Source: Labia minor | Taxonomy: Eukaryota; Arthropoda; Insecta; Dermaptera; Spongiphoridae | NCBI GenBank assembly: GCA_963082975.1 | Contig: OY720350.1 | Location: forward strand, 52,344,734-52,408,733 | Length of the DNA stretch: 64,000 bases | Direction of reading: 5' to 3' | In this document: positions 56,449 through 64,000 of the stretch, in pieces | Position numbering within the stretch: position 1 is the stretch's first letter | Layout of the letters: every line of letters starts with the position of its first letter | Position numbers and translations under genes: made by a program | Notes under the pieces: generated by a model | Databases searched by the model: none | Seen by the model: only the letters and a program-made list of their open reading frames with translations | Told to the model about the DNA's origin: nothing

Positions 56449-57709
56449 ATTAACTATATTTTTTGTTTACTAAAAGAATCATGTGAATTTTCAGTTTTAC
56501 TTATATAATCGAGAACTAAAAAAGGGATGTGTTTATAGTTGCGAAATTATTAATTCAATACTAATTCGTGACAGTTTCTATCTGTTCTCGTGTGACGTCA
56601 TAAGACTAAAAATAGCAATGTGGAAATAATGAAATTAAAATATTTAATTTTATTTATTATTATTATTATTAATTATTAATATTAAATTAAAATTTCAATT
56701 TCATTTTCCAAAAATAATATTTAGATATTTAATTGAAAAAATATTTTGGTATAAATTTTTAAATTTTGTTAATAAAAAATTCCTTTCCATAATTATATTA
56801 TAAAAATATAGATATATCTTAATTAAAATAATATAAAATAGTTTGACTTAAAATATATAAAATTGCTTAATTGTATTTTATTTCACTCTTAAAAAACAAA
56901 ACAAAAATACAAACATTTTTTTTAAATCTTAAGTTACTGATTTGAAAGTCCGAATATAGGCTTCCCACTCGTTTTCATCGGAAATATTTTTTTTTATTTG
57001 AAAAATTAGCTCATTGACTGAAAAATTGAATAAAAGATCAACTGAAAATAGCTAATTTTAACTAATCTGTATATATTAATATATTATCTGTACTTTTTAT
57101 TAATATAAAACTTTTATATTTATATTCTTTTTTCAACTTAAATTTTAAATTTTTCACACATGTATTTTATCATTTAAAATATTTTTTTTTTTAAATTTAT
57201 CAATTTAGCACAACAGCTTCGTTTAATTAACAAGAATTTTTCTTTAAATCATTTGGCCCCAAGGACGAAGCCCAATTCCTTTCCGAGTCATTTCATTAAA
57301 ACCGCTTTCATTTAAATAAGCCATTTGCGAAATTTTCTTTAAAAGAAAAACAATTAAAAATAATTGATACTCAATTGGTTATAAATACAGATATTAATGT
57401 AATAATATGTACATAAGAACAAAATGCTGAATCTCAAAATCAAAAATTATTCTATTTACTTTCTTTCTTTTTTTTTTCTTTTTAATATTTTTCTCACAGC
57501 TCAAGTTTTTTATATATCAATTAAAAATGATTGAATTATAAACTCCAATGAAATAAAAAAAAAATATATTTAAATGTTGATATGAATTTTAAATTTAATC
57601 AGTTTTGCTTTGTGAATTATAAGGTTTATTACAAAAAAAAAAAAAAAAAATCAAAAGAAAATAAATATTTTTAAATTTCACACACGTCACATTTTTTGAA
57701 ATGAAAGGG
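56242..57709. other. A+T-rich sequence, no gene seen
   Basis: (AT)n at about 56414-56446. A small patch at 57250-57310 is slightly more complex. No open frame is credible. Confidence 0.55.
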
Positions 57710-57860
57710 AAAAGGAGACAGTAATTTTGGAGTGTCTGACGAGAGGAGAGTGGGGGGGACCCCACGTGTCACGTGTCTGGGTCCCTGCAGGACCTCCCGA
57801 GGACTCTGTTTATAGAAACGTCCAGATGCCATCTGTATCTGGCAGCAGCATCCCTAAAAA
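57710..57860. promoter_or_regulatory. Dense E-box cluster in a G+C-rich island
   Basis: Within about 75 bp there are CCACGTGTCACGTG (two CACGTG E boxes) and CAGATGCCATCTG (two CAT/GATG-type E boxes facing each other). GGGGGGGACCCC and CTGGCAGCAGCATCCC lie beside them. Paired CANNTG sites are bound by bHLH proteins. The sharp composition change and lack of a reading frame suggest an enhancer; that is inference. Confidence 0.4.
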
Positions 57861-58719
57861 GTCCCTTTATTTAGCAAATAAGTTTCAATTTTAACGAAAT
57901 ATAAAAAAATTCATTTTTTTTTATGTGTATTATATATGAATATATCTTAATAATATTAAGTTATTTACTGTATTTATATATTTTATTTTGAATATGTTTT
58001 TAATGAACTGCCATAACTGTGATTTACCTTATTCACTACAAATACAAATAAGATAGATAATAATTAATAAATAACATAATTTAAATATAAATTAAGATTT
58101 AATTATATATGGATTTACTAAAAATAAAAATTGTTTAGAACAAACAACAACATTATTTTTAATAATTTTTATTTAGTTATTATCATAATTTATACATTAT
58201 ATATATTATGTTTATTATTACACACAAAAAAGATAACACTTTGGTGGAATGATTTTAAAATGGTTAAATATTTGTTTGTTACATATTTGTTGTTAACACA
58301 TTTACTTGTAACAAACTTTAAAGGGAATAAAAATGGGTATTTTTCTTAGAATTTCTTTGAAAATTCCAAGAAAAGAAATTTAAAGCAAAATATAGGTCTT
58401 TAGGGAAGGGCGTTATTTCATTTATTTTCTTTTTTTGAAAGAGAAAATATGCAAGGACAATTGGAAAAAGGGTTTAAGTACATTTTTAAACAAGGTCACA
58501 TTGAATGATTGTGTAAAAGAATGGTTTGCAGAAAATCCCATTTATATTTGGCAAAAGAGGAGACAAAAAAAAAAGACAAAGAGGATGAGGGAGAGAAAGA
58601 AGAAATGAAAGTAAAAACCCGAATAATACAAAGAAACAAATTACATCTGAAATTGTTAAAAAGTGGGTGATGATATTTTTATTTTGTTTTTATATTTCGT
58701 TCCACCTCATTCTCCTTCC
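57861..58719. other. A+T-rich sequence, no gene seen
   Basis: Unique A+T-rich DNA with purine-rich sequence at 58555-58630. Confidence 0.55.
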
Positions 58720-58960
58720 TAGGACCATTCTTCCAAATTTCTCAGTGAAAATTGAGTGGTGATTTATGTGTCAGGGGTGGCCTACACGTATTCACTGATT
58801 CAGTGTTGCTGTTGTTGTTTTGTATTGTGGCCAAATAGGGCAACTGCATCCGAGAACTAGCAAGGCCTCGCATAACGCAATTTAACTTGGAACGGATTTG
58901 ACTTCTGAATAACCCAACCCGACACAAACACATTCACCAATCAAATAAAACTTTGCTCAC
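58720..58960. other. G+C-richer island
   Basis: Complex sequence including a GTTGCTGTTGTTG tract and CTAGCAAGGCCTCGC. A minus-strand 63-codon frame has no recognised domain. Confidence 0.3.
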
Positions 58961-59212
58961 GTTGTATAAATATATAAACAACTCACATTATTTTCGTGGG
59001 TGTGAAACCATTTATAAATTTAATAGTATACAAATTTAATAAATGAATCATTTTCTTGATAACAAAGTAAATGTATTAATTTATACTAAAAATGAAAATC
59101 TGAAAAAAAAAAAATTATTATTTATAAAAAAATTTTAATCTGAATGATTATTATAAGAGAGATTGTCAATCGATTTTAATTATAATATTCCAAATTATTA
59201 CAAATAAATTTT
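58961..59212. other. A+T-rich sequence, no gene seen
   Basis: Nothing recognised. Confidence 0.5.
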
Positions 59213-59872
59213 TACCGACCGACGATAGTAAGGGAGGTATTGTTTTCACACCAAATTTCACATGTGGAGATTTTTACATATCTCCATGAATCATGCATTT
59301 TCTTAACAGAAAAAAGTATTTTTAGCATGATGTCTGTCTGTCCGTCCGTCCGTCCGTCCGTCCGTCCGTCCGTCCGTCCGTCCGTCCGTATAGATGTGTA
59401 CAGCCTGAACGGCTGAACGGATTTTGATGAAATTTGGTATATTTACTTAATGCATCAGTGGGATGAATTGATCAACTTTTGGTGCAAATCCGGAAACCGG
59501 AAGTGGTAGTATTAGCGATCGACGATAGGAAGGGAAGGGTTATTTTCACACCAAATTTCACATGAGGAGATTTTTTTACATATCACCACGAATCATGCAC
59601 TTTGTATTGGTTTTATCCTCGAGAAAAATCATATTTATTAGTTTTTTCTTGATTTAAAATTATATGACGTCATCCAGCCATTCATGACGTCACAGTCTGG
59701 TCTTACATATATATTATAAATAAAATAAAATTAAAAATATTTATGTTATATCCATCCAAATCTGTTTTTTATTACATTAATAGATATATTAAAATTATTT
59801 GAAATTGTTTCTGTAGCTGGAAATTAATTTACTTCAAATCGTCGGTCGGTTCGGACCTGGCCACAGGTCAAC
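59213..59872 (+). mobile_element. Helentron-like family B, copy 3, with expanded CCGT tract
   Basis: Same start (TTACCGACCGACGATAG) and end (GTCGGTCGGTTCGGACC, then hairpin GACCTGGCCACAGGTC) as the copy at 55433. It differs mainly by a 12-unit (CCGT) run at 59340-59389, which is two or three units in the other copies. High identity points to recent activity. Confidence 0.9.
59340..59389. repeat. (CCGT)12 microsatellite
   Basis: A tetranucleotide tract of about 50 bp inside a family B element, the only strongly G+C-rich microsatellite in the window. Confidence 0.95.
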
Positions 59873-60554
59873 TTATTTATATTAAATAAATATTTAACAT
59901 TTACTTTGCTAGATTTTTTTAAATCATCTTTATTAATTACTAAAACAATTTTCTTTCAAAAAGAACACGTATACTCTTACCGTGTTATTTGAATGCTAGT
60001 GATTTCATAGTTATTATTCTAATTTGAAATGGAATATTTAATTTTTTAATTATAGTATTAAAAAAAAAACAATTTTCAAAGAATTGGTTAATTCAAACAC
60101 ATGCATTTGGAATATTTTCTTAATATAAATATAATTGTTAACAATTTAATTATTTTATTATAATTAAATAAATATTATTATTGTGTTTATTTTCATTAAC
60201 ATAATATAATTGTTGATTTTATACTTCGTATGAAATTAGTGACTAATTATGACATATTATTTTACTAGGAATATTAATTAGTTACAATTTAAGGTCTCAT
60301 GAATTTATTTTTCTAAAATTTATTATTTTATTACTTGTGGGTAAATGGGTCACACTATTTGTCCTATTGATTTCAAAATTCAATTTTCTTTTAGTGTTTG
60401 TTTTCAAAGAAACCTTTTGGAATATATATATATATATATTTAAGATTAACTAATTTTAAAATTTAATTCATTAAAATTATCTAAATTATTTATTATTTTT
60501 GTAAATGAGTCAAAACGTACTTTTAGGCATCAACAATAATGATTGAAGATATTA
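59873..60554. other. A+T-rich sequence, no gene seen
   Basis: Nothing recognised beyond a short (TA)n at about 60424-60440. Confidence 0.55.
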
Positions 60555-60921
60555 TATTATCTCGCCAGAGATAGTAATAACGAAAATTTTCGATGTCGAG
60601 ATTTTGATATTTTTATACGTTTTGAAGGTCCCTGAGTCATTGAGGAAAAATGTCTGTGTGTTTTGTGTGTATGTAGACAAGATGACGCAAAAACGGTTTG
60701 AGCTAGAATAATGAAATTTGGTACCCGGGCATTATTCAAAACTTTTGAGAAATGTAGCTCTTGCAAAGAGACTGCAAATCACGCGCCACATCGTGGTGGT
60801 TTAATAAATATTATTTATTAATTTTAATTTATGATTTAATTAATTAAATTTAATTTAAATATAATATATGTTAATTTATCCAATTCAAATTTGCGAGATA
60901 GCCGAGTGGAGACACTCCAGA
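60555..60921 (+). mobile_element. Helentron-like family A, internally deleted copy
   Basis: The only plus-strand copy. It starts ATTATCTCGCCAGAGATAGTA and ends GCGAGATAGCCGAGTGGAGACACTCCAGA, with the hairpin GTGGAGACACTCCAG at the very end. Internal sequence between GAAATGTAGCTCTT and CAAATCACGCGCC is shortened. Confidence 0.85.
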
Positions 60922-61149
60922 TTTTTTTTCTATAAAAAAAATTAAGAATATTTAACATTTTAGATTTAGTGGATTCAGAACTTCGTTTTTGTAGTGCATT
61001 TTTTTTTTATTTGGAATAGATTTAGTAATAAATAATTAATGTTTTTGTTGTGGCTTTTATCTATTTTTCTAAGAAATTTCTTTATGTTACCCTTCACAAC
61101 TTGAATGACTACGCAATCGTTAGAGCTCACTAGTATGAGAGCTACTTGC
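60922..61149. other. A+T-rich sequence, no gene seen
   Basis: Nothing recognised. Confidence 0.5.
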
Positions 61150-61440
61150 TCCCTAGTAAACATAGTCCGAGGCCAAATTTTCTCACCTCAAGCTTTCCTA
61201 AATACAAATGAGGAAAACTGAATGTCGAGTGTCCTGGATTCGAATGGGGTCCGGTGTCAAGGCAGTCGGGAGCAACTCGCCTGCAACATAAGTACCTAAC
61301 TACCTGATCACCTGTCAGGATTACTTCAGAGCCTGGCTACCTTACTTGCTTCTTAACCCTCCTTGCCCCCCCTTCCTCTCTCTCTCCCAACCCCCAACCC
61401 ACTCAATAAGACCATCCTCTTATTCAATTGCATCATTCTT
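61150..61440. other. G+C-richer island
   Basis: Complex sequence including TGGATTCGAATGGGGTCCGG (a B-box-like phrase without a partner A box) and CAAGGCAGTCGGGAGC, and ending in C-rich (CT)n-like sequence. No open frame is convincing. Confidence 0.3.
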
Positions 61441-63459
61441 CCTCTAGATTTATTATTTTCACGTGCCTACAACAAGAAATAACATTAATGAATTAAACAA
61501 TACAAATCATTAATTTCGAACATTTTTGATTATTTGATGCCCTATATCATTATCGACAAACAACCAATTGATAAAAATTCCTCCTGTTTAATAATTATTT
61601 ATAAAAAGAATCCGATAGTTAAATAAATGTCTTTCTTATTCCTGATAAAAAATTTTCGTTTTTTTTTTTGTTTTTTTTTTTTTTTGGAAAATTAATAATT
61701 CAAATTTTCACTTGTAAAAAAATGATGAATAATATTTTATTCTCAAATAGTAAATTGGTTGAGTATGTAAATTTTGAATTTGATATTGTCAAAAGAAAAA
61801 AAAACAAAAAGATTGGTGGGTTGATTTATAATTCATCATGAAAAAGAAAAATCAATAAGTATTAAACCAAAAAAAAAAAAAAAAAAAATGTGTTAAAACA
61901 ATTTCCTTTTAAACTTCTTTTCCTTTCCAGCACACAAAATCTTCAAATATGCATTGGCATAAATAAATAATATCACAAGTTTAATAATAGGATCCAAAGT
62001 CAAATCTTATATGTACTAAAAAAAAGATAATAATATAAAAATAAAAAAGTAAAAAAAAAATCAATAATATATTCATTCAGTCAATCAGTTTCTATTCCAA
62101 TGATTAATTCATTCGTTGATTTGACTTTATTATATTAATTATTATTTCCTTAATAATACACAATCAATACAAATAATGAATTATTCAAAAAAAAAACTAA
62201 AACATTCAGAAAAAAGCAATTTTTTGGGATAAATTAAAATGATCAATAAGAATTTTTTATTTATGTTTTTTTTTTAATAAAATTGATTTTCTATAAATTT
62301 TTCAAAATATCAGCTAGAGAAAATTGATGAAAACTTATCATACAAACAATTTTTCATAAATCTAAATATATTATATATATATACTCCTAGGATAGATTTA
62401 AAAAGTTAGAAAAGAATGGGAATTGGATAAAATATTATTGCTATATGATGTGGTTGCTTTTATTTTCATTGGCATATATCTTAGAAAATCAATATTGTTA
62501 AAAAAGCAAATTTTGATTTTATAAGAAGTGAAATTTTGCAATAGAAGTTTCAATCATGAAATAATTATTAGTTTCAAAATACCAAATAATTAAATAAATA
62601 AAACTGAAACTATTTCTTTTTATTATAATCAAAGTTAATTAACTAGTTTCGTTTTTTAGTATATGAAATCATTTAAAATAATTTAATATTATTAATAATT
62701 TAATAATATTAATAATAATAATAATAATAATAATAATTGTTTTTTTAATAGCACATGTATATATAAATTAAGATATCGCATACCTTTACATTTAAATAGG
62801 TATGAATATAAATAAGGAAATTCAAACTTATACTGAAATATGATAATGAAAACATCAAATATTATCATATTGATATGATTATATATTATTTGCGTCAGGA
62901 TAAGGATATAAAATAGGAAAATAAAAATTAGAATATCATATTTTATTCGGATTCCTATTCCTATTCTTTTCCTATTTATTTAATGTCAATTCTGATCCAT
63001 CTTTGAGATATTATTAGCAAATTTTATTGAATGAAAATGATTGAGAATAAATATATATATATATATCTATATTATAAATTTATTTATTTATTAAAAAATA
63101 TTTTTAAATTATTTTTTCATTTATCTCCAAATCTTCATTAACATTATGGTAGCTTATCAAATTAATATAAAACAGAACAGTCGAAAATATTATTTTAAAA
63201 AGTAAAATTAAAAAAAAAAAATTGGGTTAATTAATTAATTTTATTAAAAAACAATCTTAATGATTATTATTGTAGATTTTTTTTATTTTTAATAAAAGAG
63301 TATATTCTGAAATAAAGCGTTTCTTCTTAAATTGAAAAAACATTTTTTTAAATATTTTGTTTTTATTTTTCTAAATGATTAATTGATTTTTTTTTCTGAC
63401 CGTATTCCTTATTTTTATCTTTTCTATTTTATTCTTTGTTTTATATAATTTGTCTTTTG
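61441..63459. other. A+T-rich sequence, no gene seen
   Basis: Many A and T runs, with (AAT)n at about 62701-62738. No repeat ends recognised. Confidence 0.6.
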
Positions 63460-63600
63460 TCTACAGGGCCCTTTCCCTTAACAAGGTTGTTAAGTGAAAA
63501 TTGTCCCACTAAAGAGGTTCATTTCAGGTCCCTTAGCATATGTGTGCGCTTCAATTGATCTGATAAATTACGACAGGAAAGTTGGTTTGCATTGTATACA
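63460..63600. other. G+C-richer patch
   Basis: TTTGTCTTTTGTCTACAG at 63453-63470 is a plausible 3' splice site before GGCCCTTTCCCTTAACAAGG. No matching 5' site or frame is convincing, so it is not called as an exon. Confidence 0.25.
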
Positions 63601-64000
63601 AACATTTCTATTTCACACACAGACATACACACACATACATTACGTACTATATTAGTCTCACTTTTTAAATCTTTTCATTCTTTTCTCTCGCCTCCTCTCC
63701 AATTTTCTTCACCTCACAAAAAAAAAAATAATTCTTTTATAAAGGATCAATTAGGGTCATGTTTTAGTTTTGTCAAAAATAGTGTTTCAGTCTAGGTCAA
63801 GGCCATACGCATTTCTCTTTTTTTTATTTTATTACGATATGGATTTTTAGATAAACAATACAAAAGAAAAATAAATGTAGCAGAATGATAGATATATTAG
63901 GTAGGTATTTACCCTATATAAAGGAAACTTTAATTACTATCTATTTACCTTTTATTAAACCTTTCAAATTGAAAATAATTAAAATATAATTGTATTCTTG
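63601..64000. other. A+T-rich sequence, no gene seen
   Basis: Starts with a CA-rich tract (63616-63640). Nothing else recognised. Confidence 0.5.

Noticed and set aside
1-64000. CRISPR arrays, operons or prokaryotic genes
   Set aside because: No regularly spaced repeats with unique spacers and no prokaryotic coding density; the sequence is eukaryotic.

Overview
This is an A+T-rich eukaryotic window, rich in simple repeats and non-autonomous transposable elements, with no prokaryotic gene layout. An arthropod, probably an insect, fits best. The supporting evidence is a tRNA-headed SINE with a central segment like those of insect SINEs (recalled, not searched), Helentron-like short elements with internal CA or CCGT microsatellites, RTE-like and R1/I-like LINE remnants, and splice-type motifs of the kind known from long Drosophila introns. 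No conventional host protein gene could be called with confidence.

The only long, credible protein-coding frame (3514-5259, + strand, 581 codons) lies inside a complete short LTR retrotransposon at 2652-5477. Its two 504-bp LTRs appear identical, begin TG and end CA, and each carries a TATA-like box and an AATAAA signal. The element has no gag, protease, reverse transcriptase or integrase. It carries an intron-free frame whose first ~105 residues resemble the SAP-type DNA-binding region of the chromatin protein DEK. A run of 11-residue Lys/Glu repeats follows, then a segment resembling the acidic stretch and a TPR helix pair of the histone chaperone NASP. The frame then reads into the 3' LTR, adding an Arg/His-rich tail. 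A mobile element that appears to carry pieces of two histone-chaperone genes is the most unusual object here.

The rest looks like the interior of a very long intron. Two sites, 15825/15826 and 45404/45405, have a polypyrimidine tract and CAG joined directly to GTAAG, the form of recursive-splicing ratchet points. Both are on the + strand and lie 29.6 kb apart. Across the window there are G+C-richer islands of 100-650 bp (for example 11180-11400, 21180-21820, 26290-26510, 45570-45870, 49780-50230, 57710-57860) that may be regulatory elements or unrecognised exons.

The mobile-element content falls into several groups. Helentron-like family A (eight copies, one split by another insertion) and family B (three copies) share one architecture: a terminal inverted repeat, a subterminal partner and a 3' hairpin. 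There is a ~135-bp family with a hairpin near one end (five copies). A hAT-type element at 47248-47997 has a perfect 8-bp target duplication. A SINE at 14079-14347 has an 11-bp target duplication and sits inside an older inverted-repeat element (13684-14388). There is a foldback element at 31579-31827. LINE remnants occur at 37490-37580, 39140-39244, 46260-46470, 50451-51313, 51655-52150 and 54618-54716. What remains is A+T-rich unique sequence and (AT)n, (TC)n, (CA)n and (AAT)n tracts.
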